In this document: piece by piece, positions 42,643 through 53,868 of the stretch
How the letters are laid out: each line of letters starts with the position of its first letter
Position numbering within the stretch: position 1 is the stretch's first letter
Assembly (NCBI GenBank): GCA_964571275.1
Contig: CAZNCQ010000011.1
Location: forward strand, 1-64,000
Source: DASRQZ01 sp964571275
GTDB taxonomy: Bacteria; Myxococcota_A; Polyangia; Fen-1088
Direction of reading: 5' to 3'
Length of the DNA: 64,000 nt
Made by a program: the position numbers and the translations under genes
Notes under the pieces: generated by a model
Databases searched by the model: none
What the model was told of the DNA's origin: nothing
What the model saw: the letters and a program-made list of their open reading frames with translations, nothing else

Positions 42643-43032
42643 CTAGACGTCGCGCTTGAAGCCGGGCTTCACGTCGAACGACGACACGCCGTTGCGCGGG
42701 CTCCAGTTCTCGAGCGGCGGCTCGCTGAGGACGACGAAGAGGTCGCTCGGGTTGACGCCCGCGGCTTCGAACCGGCGCGCCATCGATTGAAACAGCGTCC
42801 GCTTCGCGCCGACCGAGCGTCCCGGAAACGCCGTGATCTCGACCAGCGTGAACGCCGGCGTGCGATCAGCGGTGATCTCGAACGACGCCGCGTCGAGCTC
42901 GACCAGCGCCTGATGGCGATCGACCTCGGGGATCTTGAACGCCTCGACGAGCGCAGCGTGAACGGCGTCGAGCAGGCGGCGGTTCTCGTCGGCGGGGCGG
43001 CCTTGCCGGCGCGTGATGCGAACCAGTGGCAT
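42643..43032 (-). CDS. Tautomerase (4-oxalocrotonate tautomerase superfamily) protein
   Basis: 129 residues starting MPLVRITRR, with the catalytic Pro1 exposed after Met removal, and two tautomerase-type beta-alpha-beta repeats (ENRRLLDAVHAALVEAFKIPEVDRHQALVELDAA; GAKRTLFQSMARRFEAAGVNPSDLFVVL). This is a fused-dimer type as in MIF/MSAD-like enzymes; substrate unknown. It is read with the same direction as, and just downstream of, the aldo-keto reductase. Confidence 0.8.
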   Translation of the reverse strand: MPLVRITRRQGRPADENRRLLDAVHAALVEAFKIPEVDRHQALVELDAASFEITADRTPAFTLVEITAFPGRSVGAKRTLFQSMARRFEAAGVNPSDLFVVLSEPPLENWSPRNGVSSFDVKPGFKRDV

Positions 43033-43058
43033 GGGTCCTCTCTTCCTCTTCCGGCTCG

Positions 43059-44072
43059 CTACGCGTTGACGTGCACCATCGCCGCCTCGGGATAGCGCTC
43101 GCCCGCGGCGACCCCCTTCGGCGCGACGGCGTCGATCTTCCCGAGCTCGTCGGCCGTGAGCGCGATCGACGCCGCGGCCACGTTCTCTTCCAGGTGCTTG
43201 CGATCCGCGGTGCCGGGAATGGGAACGATGTCCTCGCCGCGCGCCAGCACCCAGGCCAGCGCCAGCTGTGAGGCCGAGACACCCTTCGCGGCGGCGATCT
43301 CGCGCACGCGATCGACCAGCTGCCGATTCTTCGCGAAGTTCGCGCCCTGGAAGCGCGGCGACCGGCGCCGGTAGTCCTCGGCCGGCAGATCCTCGAAGCG
43401 CGTGAAGCGGCCGGTGAGGAAGCCGCGGCCGAGCGGGCTGTACGCCACGAAGCCGATGCCGAGCGCGCGGACCGTCGGCAGGATCTCGTCCTCGGGATCG
43501 CGTGTCCACAGTGAGTATTCGGTCTGCAGCGCCGTGATCGGGTGAACCGCATGCGCGCGGCGGATGGTCGCCGCCGACGCCTCCGACAGCCCCAGGTGGC
43601 GGACCTTGCCGGCGCGCACCAGCTCCGCCATCGCGCCGACGGTCTCCTCGATGGCGACGCTCCGATCGACGCGGTGCTGGTAGTAGAGGTCGATGTGATC
43701 GACGCCGAGCCGGCGCAACGATGCGTCGCACGCCTGGCGCACGTATTCGGGCTTGCCGCTGATACCCAGGAACGAGCCGTCGGCGCCGCGCACGTTGCCG
43801 AACTTGGTCGCCAGCACCACGCGGTCGCGCCGATCGCGGATCGCGCGGCCGACCAGCTCCTCGTTCTTGAACGGCCCGTACATGTCTGCGGTGTCGAGGA
43901 GGTTGACGCCGAGGTCGAGCGCGCGATGGATGGTGGCGATCGACTCGGCATCGGAAGCGCCGGCGTAAAACTCGCTCATCCCCATGCAGCCGAGCCCCAG
44001 CGTCGATACCTTGAGCGCGGTTTGCCCGCGCCCCAGCGTCCTCGTCGTCGTCGTCTTGGTCATCGTTGTCAT
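43059..44072 (-). CDS. Aldo/keto reductase
   Basis: 337 residues, full-length AKR barrel. Motifs GLGCMGMSEFYAGASDAESIATIHRALDLGVNLLDTADMYGPFKNEELVGRAI hold the catalytic Asp/Tyr/Lys region, plus the NADP-binding HLGLSEASAATIRRAHAVHP and VPIPGTADRKHLEEN blocks. Close to bacterial YajO/AKR13-type enzymes with unknown physiological substrate, often stress-induced. Start at ATG 44072 within MTTMTKTTTTRTLGRG (an internal ATG at MTKTT is possible). Likely shares its leader with the tautomerase downstream. Confidence 0.9.
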   Translation of the reverse strand: MTTMTKTTTTRTLGRGQTALKVSTLGLGCMGMSEFYAGASDAESIATIHRALDLGVNLLDTADMYGPFKNEELVGRAIRDRRDRVVLATKFGNVRGADGSFLGISGKPEYVRQACDASLRRLGVDHIDLYYQHRVDRSVAIEETVGAMAELVRAGKVRHLGLSEASAATIRRAHAVHPITALQTEYSLWTRDPEDEILPTVRALGIGFVAYSPLGRGFLTGRFTRFEDLPAEDYRRRSPRFQGANFAKNRQLVDRVREIAAAKGVSASQLALAWVLARGEDIVPIPGTADRKHLEENVAAASIALTADELGKIDAVAPKGVAAGERYPEAAMVHVNA

Positions 44073-44204
44073 GGCAAGCCTCCTCGAAGTGACGGCCCAT
44101 TACTTAGGACGCCAGCGACGTCCGCGCAAGGCGGCGACGAAACGGTGGCGGCCCGGTTGGCGCCACCGGCAAATTGTCGGCACAATCGGCGCGGTGAGAC
44201 GCAA

Positions 44205-44840
44205 ATGACCGAAGGAACGAACCCGCCGGGGCGGCAATTTGTGCTTGGCGTCGATCTCGATGGTGTGGTCGCCGACTTTTACGCGGGCTTGCGGCCGATC
44301 GCCGCCGAGTGGCGCGGCGTGGCCGTCGAGGCGCTGCCGCTCGAGGTCTCGTACGGCCTGTCGGAGTGGGGGCTGGACGCGGTCGGCGGCTACGAGGATC
44401 TGCACCGGTTCGCGGTCACCCAGCGCGAGCTCTTCCGCAAGCTGACGCCGATGCCGGGCGCGCCGGCGGCGTTGCGGCGGATCTCGCAGAACGATGTACG
44501 CATCCGCATCATCACCCACCGCCTGTACGTGAAGTACTTTCACGAAGAGGCGGTGACCCAGACCACCGCGTGGCTCGAGCACCACGGCATCCCGTACTGG
44601 GACCTCTGCTTCATGAAGGACAAGGCCGCCGTCGGCGCCGATCTTTACGTGGAGGACTCGCCGGAGAACGTCGAGGCGCTGCGCGCCGACGGGCATGAGA
44701 CGATCGTCTTCCGCAATTCGACCAACCGGCACGTCGCCGCGCCGGCCGCGTCGACCTGGATCGAAGTCGAGGAGCTGGTCGCGGATCGCCAGCGCCGCTG
44801 GCGCGAGGCGCGCGCCGGCCGCAGCGTCGCGGGGCGCTGA
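44205..44840 (+). CDS. 5'(3')-deoxyribonucleotidase (NT5C-like, HAD superfamily)
   Basis: 211 residues of the HAD superfamily: catalytic motif VLGVDLDGVVADFYAG with Asp17 and Asp19, an inserted cap region, the DICFMKDKAAVGADLYVEDSPENVEALRA block containing the motif III Lys and the motif IV Asp pair, as in mammalian/bacterial 5'(3')-nucleotidases. It removes the phosphate of (deoxy)nucleoside monophosphates, preferring pyrimidines. Divergent from the aldo/keto reductase gene; the ATG at 44205 is the likely start. Confidence 0.87.
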   Translation: MTEGTNPPGRQFVLGVDLDGVVADFYAGLRPIAAEWRGVAVEALPLEVSYGLSEWGLDAVGGYEDLHRFAVTQRELFRKLTPMPGAPAALRRISQNDVRIRIITHRLYVKYFHEEAVTQTTAWLEHHGIPYWDLCFMKDKAAVGADLYVEDSPENVEALRADGHETIVFRNSTNRHVAAPAASTWIEVEELVADRQRRWREARAGRSVAGR

Positions 44841-44860
44841 CCGCTCACGGGCGCTCGCGG

Positions 44861-46227
44861 TCAGCTCACGACGGGCGACGGCGGCGGCGCCGGGGGCAGC
44901 CAGCAGCGCACCACCAGGCCCCCGCCGTCGCGCGGGTGCAACGACAGGCGGCCGCCGTGAGCCTCGATGATCTCGCGGCAGATCGCGAGCCCGAGGCCGC
45001 TGCCCGCCTTCTTCGTGGAATAGAACGGCAAGAGAGCGTTGCGCAGCACCTCGGGCGACATCCCCTTGCCACGATCGCGCACGCTCACGCCGACGCCGCC
45101 GCGCTCCTCGGCGTCGAACGCGACGGTGATCTCCGCGGGCGCGCTGCCCGATTCGGACGCGTTCTTGAGCAGGTTGATCAACACCTGCTGCAGCTGGGCG
45201 GCGTCGGCGAACGCCGGCGCCTCGGGCAGCGCGCCCTCGAGCGTGTACGGGTAGAGCCCGGCGACGCCCGCGAGCAGGGCCGTCCACGATACCGATCGCT
45301 TCGTCGGCAGCGGCAGCCGCGCGAAGCTGGCGTAGCCGTCGAGGAAGGTCTTGAGGTGCGTCGCGCGCTCCTCGATGGTGTCGAACGCCGCCGCGAGGCG
45401 CCGCTCGTGTCCCGCGGGGTTGGCGAGCATCAGGCGCGACGAGTGCAGCAGCGACGTGATGGGCGCGAGCGAGTTGTTGACCTCGTGGCTGAGCACGCGG
45501 ATCGCCTTCTTCCAGGTCTCGACCTCCTTGCGCGCCAGCTCCTTCGTGAGCGGTTTGAGCATGAACAGCGTGTGCGGTTGCGTCGAGATCTCGAAGTGGT
45601 GCCTCGACAGCTGGAACGTCTCCGGCTCGTCGGAGCCCGGCCGCTCACAGGTGAACAGGACGTCGGTCACCGCACGCGCCGCTTCCTGCAGCTTGTCGGG
45701 CGCGAGCGCGATCAGATCGGGCAGCAGCCGCCCTTCGATCTTATGCCCGCCCGCGAGGAACTGCTCGGCCGACGTGTTGGCGTAGATGATCCGCCCCGCC
45801 TCGTTGACGATGACCGCGATCGTCGTGCTGGCCGCCAGCACGGTCTCGAGCAGCATCTCGCGCTGGTAGATGCCGCTGCGGTCGCGCCGCAACGTCTCGG
45901 CGAGCGTGTTGAACCGGCCGATGAGCCGGCCCACTTGATCGTTGCGGACGACCGCCAGCCGCATGCCGTAGTCGCCTTCGCTCAAGCTCAGCAGACCGTC
46001 GCTGACCGCGAAGACGCCGTCCCAGACGAAGCGCGCCGCCGCCGTACGGTTGACCGCGAAGACCAGCATCGTCGAGACGATCGCGCCCGCGCTCCAGACG
46101 GTGAGGCCAGACGCCGCCGGGCCGAGCAGGCGGCGGCACCCCTCGCCCGCCGCCAGCGTCACGAGCACGACGACCAGCGACACCCCCAGCGTCGTCAAGA
46201 GGCCCGACGCAGGGCGCGACGGCCGGC

Positions 46228-46231
<4 letters not shown>
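44861..46231 (-). CDS. Sensor histidine kinase, NtrY-like
   Basis: 456 residues. Two N-terminal membrane helices, a HAMP/PAS region (DQVGRLIGRFNTLAETLRRDRSGIYQREMLLETVLAASTTIAVIVNEAGRIIYANTSAEQFL) and a transmitter: phosphorylation site H249 (LSHEVNNSLAPI), N box (QLQQVLINLLKNASES), G1 (VRDRGKGM) and G2 (GSGLGLAI). The architecture is that of NtrY/AtoS-type kinases that control sigma-54 dependent partners. Its start overlaps the stop of the response regulator gene by 4 bp (ATGA), so the pair is coupled; both sit in the ABC transporter operon. Confidence 0.92.
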
Positions 46232-47727
<1,496 letters not shown>

Positions 47728-47773
47728 GGGGCCTCCAGGCTTCGAAGCACGCGCACTCCGGGAGAGAAAGGCC

Positions 47774-49048
47774 TCACAGGCTGCGCCCTGCGACGCTGGG
47801 TGAGACGCGCGCGGCGCGCAGCGCCGGGATCAACGTCGCGACGATGGTGCCGACCCACAGCGTCGCCAGCGCCAGCAGCATCAGGGCGAAGTTGAAACGG
47901 ATCGCATGAAACACCGTTCGCATGACCGCGAACAGCGCGACCGTTGCGACGACGCCGATGATCGAGCCCATGACGGCGGCGATCGCGCTCTCGAGCAGGA
48001 AGTAGGTCACGATGTCGCCGCGTGTGGCGCCCAGCGCGCGCCGGATGCCGATCTGGCGCGTGCGTTGAGCCACCAGGAACGACGTGGCCGCGAGCGCGCC
48101 CAGAAGCGCGATCAGCGCCACCATGACCCCGAAGAAGCCCAGGAGGCGCAGCAACCCGAAGCCGATGCGGTGATGCGCGCCGGTCGTCGAGTCGAAGGCG
48201 CGCACGTCGGCGCGGCGTTGCGCGGACGCGCGCGCCAGCGCTTCGGCCGCGGCGGCGACGGCCGCATCACGTCGCCCCGGGCGGGCGCGCACGATCATGC
48301 GTGCCTCGTGATCGACGGGCGCGCCACCGATCAGGAACGCCGTGCAGCGCGGGTACGGCATCAGCGCCATGCGCATGGTGACGTCCTCGACCACGGCGCG
48401 CACGGGCACGTCGGCGATGCGGCTCGACGTCAGGTGCGCGCCCACCGCCGCGCGCGGGTCGCCGAATAGGCGCGCGGCCAGGCAGCGCGTGAGCACGGCC
48501 GCCGCCGGTCGCTCGCCGAGCGCGGGATCTCCGTCGGCATCGGCAATGACTGCACGCGCCGGCATCTCGCCCGCGAGAAACCGCAAACCGAGAGCACGCG
48601 CGACCTCACCGTCCGTGTAGGTCAGCCACGCGACCGCCTCCGGCGCGGCGGCGGACGAGCTTCTCGCCGCGGCCGGCGCAGCCCCGACCACCGAGAGCAA
48701 CGTCGGGTAGGTCCAGTGGTCCTCGAGGATGGTGCTGGTCACCCAGGCCGCGGCCTCGACGTCGGGCAGCGCGCGCACGATCCGCCGGTCGGCGCGCTCT
48801 CGCGCGCGCACCGCGCGTTCGGCGGCGGTCGGATCGAGCCCCGCCGGGCTCGGCGTGTACGTCGAGATCAGAACCAGGTTCGGCTCGTCGAGGCCACTCG
48901 GCTGCTGGCCCCCCTCGCCGTACCACGCGCCGGAGATCAGCAGCGATCCGATGGTCGTGACGCCGACCGCGACCTCGAGCACCATGAGCGCCCAGATGCC
49001 GGGACGGCGGCGAATCGTGCGGACCAGCGGTCCGACGTCGAGCGCCAC
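47774..49048 (-). CDS. FtsX-like ABC transporter permease (second)
   Basis: About 424 residues. One N-terminal helix (WALMVLEVAVGVTTIGSLLI), a large soluble MacB-type domain, and three further helices at the C-terminus (LLRLLGFFGVMVALIALLGALAATSFL; VMGSIIGVVATVALFAVM; LMLLALATLWVGTIVATLIPALRAARVSP), the arrangement of FtsX/MacB-type permeases. The start is the GTG at 49048, eight bases after GGGAGG; the GTG at 49054 overlapping the upstream TGA is possible. Partner of the adjacent permease and ATPase; in other systems such proteins export peptides, lipids or macrolides. Confidence 0.82.
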   Translation of the reverse strand: MALDVGPLVRTIRRRPGIWALMVLEVAVGVTTIGSLLISGAWYGEGGQQPSGLDEPNLVLISTYTPSPAGLDPTAAERAVRARERADRRIVRALPDVEAAAWVTSTILEDHWTYPTLLSVVGAAPAAARSSSAAAPEAVAWLTYTDGEVARALGLRFLAGEMPARAVIADADGDPALGERPAAAVLTRCLAARLFGDPRAAVGAHLTSSRIADVPVRAVVEDVTMRMALMPYPRCTAFLIGGAPVDHEARMIVRARPGRRDAAVAAAAEALARASAQRRADVRAFDSTTGAHHRIGFGLLRLLGFFGVMVALIALLGALAATSFLVAQRTRQIGIRRALGATRGDIVTYFLLESAIAAVMGSIIGVVATVALFAVMRTVFHAIRFNFALMLLALATLWVGTIVATLIPALRAARVSPSVAGRSL

Positions 49049-49050
49049 TG

Positions 49051-50382
49051 TCACGCCCTCCCCAGCGTCATCGTCGGCCGGCGCCGCGACGCGATCCAGC
49101 TCGGGTACAGCGCCGAGCCGATGCCCACCGCCATCGTCGCCGCGAAGATCAGCGCCACCGCCAGCCACGACATGCGCAGCGGGATGTCGTTGTCGCGCAC
49201 GAAGCGGTTGTAGAACGCGGCCTGCGGAAACGCGAGCAGCGTCCCCAGCGCGGCGGCGATGGCCGACAAGAGCGTCGCCTCGATGATCTGACGCCAGAAG
49301 AGCGCGCCGCGCGGCGCCCCCAGCGCGCGAAACACGCCCAGCTCGTCGCCGCGGACCAGCCCCTTGGCCAGCAGCAGGCGCGCGACGATCAGCCCCGAGC
49401 CGGCGAAGATGATCAGCGTCAGCAGCGTGAAGAAGCTGATCACCGACGGCGGGATCTTCACCATCTCGCGCCAGTCCGCGAGGTCGCGCAGCCGGTAGCG
49501 CAGCCCGCGCCGGCCGAGCTCGGCGGCCAGGTAGCGCTGGTAGGCGGCGCGCTGCTCGGGAGTCACCAGATCGACCCAGAAGGTGACGAAGACCGCGTCG
49601 GACTTCAACAGCTCCTCGTGGTGCGGTCCGACCGGCGTCAGGTAGTACGGCGTCTCCGGCCAGGCCTGCAGGCGCTGCTGGTCGGCAAAAGGCAGGTAGA
49701 CCGCGTCCTGGCCACCGCCGGCGGCAGCCGGGTCCCACTCGGCGTTGACCGGAGCGTCGTCGGCGAGCACGCCGCTCACGACGTACGGCCGGCCGTCGAT
49801 GCGCACGGTCTGGCCCGTGCTGTCATCGCCGCTGAATAGATCCTCGTTCAGCCGCCGGCCCAGCACCACCCGCGGGCGGTCGGCGACCTCATCCTCGCGC
49901 GACCACGGAGATCCCCAGCGCAAGCGCTGGGAGAACATCGTGAAGAACGCGGCGTCGACGAAGCGCGCGTTGCGCGCGCAGGCGAGCTCGGACGACACGA
50001 TGCCGGTCGAGATGGCGGCGCCGCCGTCGGAGGCGACCCAGAGCCGCGAGCGGAACGTCGCCATCTGGCGCGCGGGAATTCCGCTGGCCGCCAGCACCTG
50101 ATAGTTGGAGAAGCTGACGCGCGTGTGCGGCGCCAGCCGGCTGGGCGCGGCGGTCGAGCCGACGAACGCCAGGCGCAAGGTGCGATCGTCGACGCCGATC
50201 TCGACCTGGTGCAGCCCGGGCGAGAGCTCCGGTCGCGGGCCGTAGAGCCGCAGGTAGTGGATCAGCGCCGTGCTGAAGATGCACGCCGCGACCGCGAGGA
50301 CGATCACGATGGTGGCCGACAGTCCGGGGTCGCGCCGCAGGCTCCGCCAGGCGAGCCGCGTGTGGTAAGGGATCAGCCGCAC
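49051..50382 (-). CDS. FtsX-like ABC transporter permease (first), MacB-like
   Basis: 443 residues with one N-terminal helix (LSATIVIVLAVAACIFSTALIHYL), a periplasmic MacB-PCD domain (about 50-320), and three C-terminal helices ending ALYPSWIASRRRPTMTLGRA, the conserved tail of the FtsX family. Immediately follows the ATPase gene with a 9 bp gap, and its stop overlaps the start region of the second permease. Together they form a MacB/LolCDE-like exporter with two separate permeases. The HlyD/MacA-type periplasmic adaptor usually found with MacB is absent from this operon. Confidence 0.88.
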   Translation of the reverse strand: MRLIPYHTRLAWRSLRRDPGLSATIVIVLAVAACIFSTALIHYLRLYGPRPELSPGLHQVEIGVDDRTLRLAFVGSTAAPSRLAPHTRVSFSNYQVLAASGIPARQMATFRSRLWVASDGGAAISTGIVSSELACARNARFVDAAFFTMFSQRLRWGSPWSREDEVADRPRVVLGRRLNEDLFSGDDSTGQTVRIDGRPYVVSGVLADDAPVNAEWDPAAAGGGQDAVYLPFADQQRLQAWPETPYYLTPVGPHHEELLKSDAVFVTFWVDLVTPEQRAAYQRYLAAELGRRGLRYRLRDLADWREMVKIPPSVISFFTLLTLIIFAGSGLIVARLLLAKGLVRGDELGVFRALGAPRGALFWRQIIEATLLSAIAAALGTLLAFPQAAFYNRFVRDNDIPLRMSWLAVALIFAATMAVGIGSALYPSWIASRRRPTMTLGRA

Positions 50383-50391
50383 GCCGCCACC

Positions 50392-51141
<750 letters not shown>

Positions 51142-51152
51142 CGCGAGCGAAT

Positions 51153-51317
51153 TTACGATGACTGGACCGTCAACCGGCACGCATAGTTCGTGTGGAAGAG
51201 GCCGATCGCCCGGCCGAGCGCCAGCGCGACCCCACCCGCCGACAGCCCCGCGAGGACCCACATGATGGCGAGCCCGCTCGTCATCGCGAAAGCGGTCAGT
51301 CTCTGCGGAAGGCTCAT
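51153..51317 (-). CDS. Tiny one-pass membrane protein at operon head
   Basis: 54 residues: MSLPQRLTAFAMTSGLAIMW, then VLAGLSAGGVALALGRAIGL and FHTNYACRLTVQSS. Residues about 9-40 form one or two membrane segments; one cysteine near the end. A CCGGAG ribosome-binding site precedes the ATG by 7 nt, and the ORF ends 12 bp before the ABC ATPase start. No homologue is recognised. Its place as first gene of the sigma-54 controlled ABC/two-component operon suggests a regulatory or accessory role for the transporter, such as an assembly factor; this is inference. Confidence 0.7.
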   Translation of the reverse strand: MSLPQRLTAFAMTSGLAIMWVLAGLSAGGVALALGRAIGLFHTNYACRLTVQSS

Positions 51318-51373
51318 GGCGGTTCTCCGGGGCGATGGGTGGCGTAGGCGAACGACTTACGCCCCGCCTTCAG

Positions 51374-51389
51374 AGCACCGCGCGTGCCA
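51374..51389 (-). promoter_or_regulatory. Sigma-54 promoter for the ABC/two-component operon
   Basis: On the minus strand the sequence is TGGCACG-CGCG-GTGCT, matching the -24 element TGGCACG exactly and the -12 element (TTGCW) at four of five positions including the invariant GC, with the 4-base spacing of the consensus. Transcription would start near 51363, giving a leader of about 46 nt before the small membrane gene. The regulator encoded by the same operon is a sigma-54 activator, so autoregulation is likely. Confidence 0.75.
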
Positions 51390-51457
51390 AGGCCCAAACG
51401 CGCGCGCGGCGCGGACTTAGAGCGTCCGCGCCGCGCCATCAACCTCGGACGTTCCAG

Positions 51458-51481
51458 CTGTCCGCGGACAGGTGTCCGCGG
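51458..51481. promoter_or_regulatory. Palindromic upstream activator site candidate
   Basis: CTGTCCGCGGACAG at 51458-51471 is a perfect 14-bp palindrome, overlapping a second copy (51473-51481) that gives a CCGCGGACA/TGTCCGCGG inverted repeat. It lies about 100 bp upstream of the predicted transcription start of the sigma-54 promoter, the usual distance for NtrC-type enhancer sites. It is also just beyond the stop of the GH28 gene, so a role as that gene's terminator hairpin cannot be excluded; no T-tract follows. Confidence 0.5.
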
Positions 51482-51497
51482 CGCTGGCGTCCCTGGA

Positions 51498-53813
51498 CTA
51501 CGGGTAGCTCGGCGAGCAGCTGATGCAGCTGATGCCGGTGGCGTTCGTGACCGTCCAGACCGTGCTCTGCGAGTTGCTCACGAAGGTCAGTCCGGTGAAC
51601 ACGCCGGTGTTGAACTGATCGATCGAAGCGCCCTTGGTCTTGGTGAGAGTGACGTTGGTCAGGTTGATGTGGTTGTGCTGCATGTTCGACAGGCCGTGGA
51701 TCCAGAGACCGTAGCCCTTGGCCGTCGACACGGTGATGTTGCTCAGGTTGATGTTCTGGAACACGCCGGGGATGCTGGCGGCGGCGTAGCCGCTGCCGGC
51801 CGGGTAGCTGCTGTCGAACAGGATGGCGTCGGTGGCGATGCTGGTCATGGTGATATCGCGCGCGGTCACCAGCGTGGCGCCGCCGCCGCGATCCGAGCCG
51901 GTCTTGAAGCGCAGGCCGATATCGGTGCCGTTGAAGGTCGAATCCTCGACGAGCACGTTCTTGATCCAGCCCGCGGTGAAGCTGCCGAAGACCACGCCGC
52001 CGTGGCCGCGGTTGGTGAGGACGTTGAAGACGCGGATGTTGTTGTCGGGCTTGTTCTCGGTGACGCCGGGGGCGCTGGTGCCGGCATTGAGGTTGACGCA
52101 GTCGTCGCCGGTGTCGAACGTCGAGTTGAAGATGTACGCGGTGTCGGTGGTGGCCAGGTCGATGCCGTCGGCGTTGTGGATGCCGTAGGTGCTGACGTTG
52201 ATGCCGTTGACGGTGACGTTGGTGCTGTAGCTGATGAAGATCGTGTGCTCCGACGGATGCACGATGTTGAGGCCGCCGCCCAGGAACAGGCCGTTCACGC
52301 CCTTGGCGGTGATCAAGTCGCCGCGCGCGGTGTCGCCCTTGGCGTTGGTCTGCGCCGTCCCGAGCGTGGTCAAGCTGGCGCCGCTGCTGTAGGTGCCGCC
52401 GTCAATGGTTCCGGTGCCGGTGATGCGCACGTTGCTCATCGAGCCGTACGTCGTCGTGTACGCGTTCACGAGACCCATGTAGTTCGCGTTGGTGTAGTAC
52501 GGGAAGCGCCAGCTCGTGTACGGGTAGTCCGCCAGCAAGTCGCTGCCCTTGAGCGTGCCGTCGATCTGCAGGGTCATGTTGCTCTTGAGCATGATGGCGC
52601 CCGACACGAACGTGCCGGCCGGGACCAGGACGGTGCCGCCCGCGGGGCAGGCGTTGATGGCGGCTTGAATCGCCAGCGCGTTGGTGGCGCCGCTGGCCGA
52701 CGTCGACGCCGAGTACGGCGACGAGGTGATGTTGATGACCGTCGGCGCCGCCGGGGTGGTCACCGCCAGCGCGTTGCTGTCGGCCGAGAGCGCGCCGCTG
52801 CCCGAGACCGCCTTGACGGTGAACGACGTCGTGGTGCTCGGCGCGAGGCCGGTCACCGTGTAGAACAGCTTCGTGGTGTTGCCGAGCAGCGCGCCGCTCT
52901 TGTAGATGTTGTAGCTGGCGACGTTGGAGTAGGTCGACGGCTTCGACCAGATCAGCGTGGTGCCGGTGCTGGTGGTCGAGACCGGCGGGACCATGAGCGT
53001 CTGCGGCGCGCTCGGTGTGCCGCCGCCGACAGCGCCGCCCGTGCCGGTCGCGCCGCCCGTGCTGGTCGTGCCGCCGGTGCCGGTCGCGCCGCCGGTGCCG
53101 GTCGTGCCGCCCGCGCCTGCGCTGCCGCCCGCGCCCGACGAGCCGCCGCTGCCGCCGGCCGCGCCGGTCGCGACGGTGACGTAGTCGAACTCGGCGTTGG
53201 CGCCGTAGGTGCCGAACGCCAGCTTGCCGGCCGCGGTGACCTGGCTGCTGCTGGTGTCCGAGTAGGTCTTCTTGAGCACGCCGTTCAGGTACATGTTCAG
53301 AGTCACCGGGTTGGATCCGGTGATCGTGAGCCGAACCGTGTTCCAGGTGCCGGTGGTCAGGCTGGCGCCGACGCTGGTCAGCGTGGTGAGACTGCCGTTG
53401 TAGCGGCGATCGATCGCGATCGAGCCGCCACCGCGCACGACCGCCAGGTACGCATTGGCGCCGGTGCCGGACTGGATGCCCGAGTGGCGGCCGTAGACGC
53501 CGGCGAGGTAGGTCGAGCTCGACGAGCTGAACGCGTTGACCTTGATCTTGATCTCGATGTCCTGGTCGGCGCTGGACATCGCCGGTCCCATGACGTCGTT
53601 GTACGACGCGGTGGTCACGTTGCGCTCGAGCGCCTTGACGCTGCCGTCGGTGACGACTACCCACTCCGACGCGGTGGGCGCCGACCAGCCGTTGGCGTTG
53701 CCGTCCTCGAAATCATCCGAGAACGTGGCTGCCGCGTGGCCGCTGATGGAAAGCAATCCCACCGCCGCACCCGCCAACAACCCCGACGTCACCCGAGCTT
53801 GCGTCAATCGCAT
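51498..53813 (-). CDS. Polygalacturonase GH28 with N-terminal jelly-roll module and FnIII domain
   Basis: 771 residues. Signal peptide, then a beta-sandwich module of about 180 residues (FSDDFEDGNANGWSAPTASE...) of the laminin G/3-keto-disaccharide hydrolase-like type, a Gly/Thr linker, an FnIII-like domain (about 270-355), and a GH28 beta-helix with its active-site motifs: NADGID (547-552), DTGDD (567-571), GHG (603-605) and RFKT (635-638, RIK-like). GH28 enzymes hydrolyse homogalacturonan. Probably secreted and complements the PL1 lyase. Its N-terminal module recurs as the separate gene just upstream. Confidence 0.92.
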   Translation of the reverse strand: MRLTQARVTSGLLAGAAVGLLSISGHAAATFSDDFEDGNANGWSAPTASEWVVVTDGSVKALERNVTTASYNDVMGPAMSSADQDIEIKIKVNAFSSSSSTYLAGVYGRHSGIQSGTGANAYLAVVRGGGSIAIDRRYNGSLTTLTSVGASLTTGTWNTVRLTITGSNPVTLNMYLNGVLKKTYSDTSSSQVTAAGKLAFGTYGANAEFDYVTVATGAAGGSGGSSGAGGSAGAGGTTGTGGATGTGGTTSTGGATGTGGAVGGGTPSAPQTLMVPPVSTTSTGTTLIWSKPSTYSNVASYNIYKSGALLGNTTKLFYTVTGLAPSTTTSFTVKAVSGSGALSADSNALAVTTPAAPTVINITSSPYSASTSASGATNALAIQAAINACPAGGTVLVPAGTFVSGAIMLKSNMTLQIDGTLKGSDLLADYPYTSWRFPYYTNANYMGLVNAYTTTYGSMSNVRITGTGTIDGGTYSSGASLTTLGTAQTNAKGDTARGDLITAKGVNGLFLGGGLNIVHPSEHTIFISYSTNVTVNGINVSTYGIHNADGIDLATTDTAYIFNSTFDTGDDCVNLNAGTSAPGVTENKPDNNIRVFNVLTNRGHGGVVFGSFTAGWIKNVLVEDSTFNGTDIGLRFKTGSDRGGGATLVTARDITMTSIATDAILFDSSYPAGSGYAAASIPGVFQNINLSNITVSTAKGYGLWIHGLSNMQHNHINLTNVTLTKTKGASIDQFNTGVFTGLTFVSNSQSTVWTVTNATGISCISCSPSYP

Positions 53814-53868
53814 CGTTGATCCCTTTCGAGCAAAATTCGTTCCGTTGAGAGAACCGGTTCACGGCGCG

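Noticed and set aside
43542..44200. Upstream extension of the nucleotidase gene on the plus strand
   Set aside because: That part is antisense to the aldo/keto reductase and has shadow composition; the HAD motif begins right after ATG 44205.
52990..53140. Gly/Thr-rich repeats in the GH28 gene as a mobile or CRISPR repeat
   Set aside because: Simple codon-level repetition coding for the GGTTGTGG-type linker between the jelly-roll and FnIII domains.
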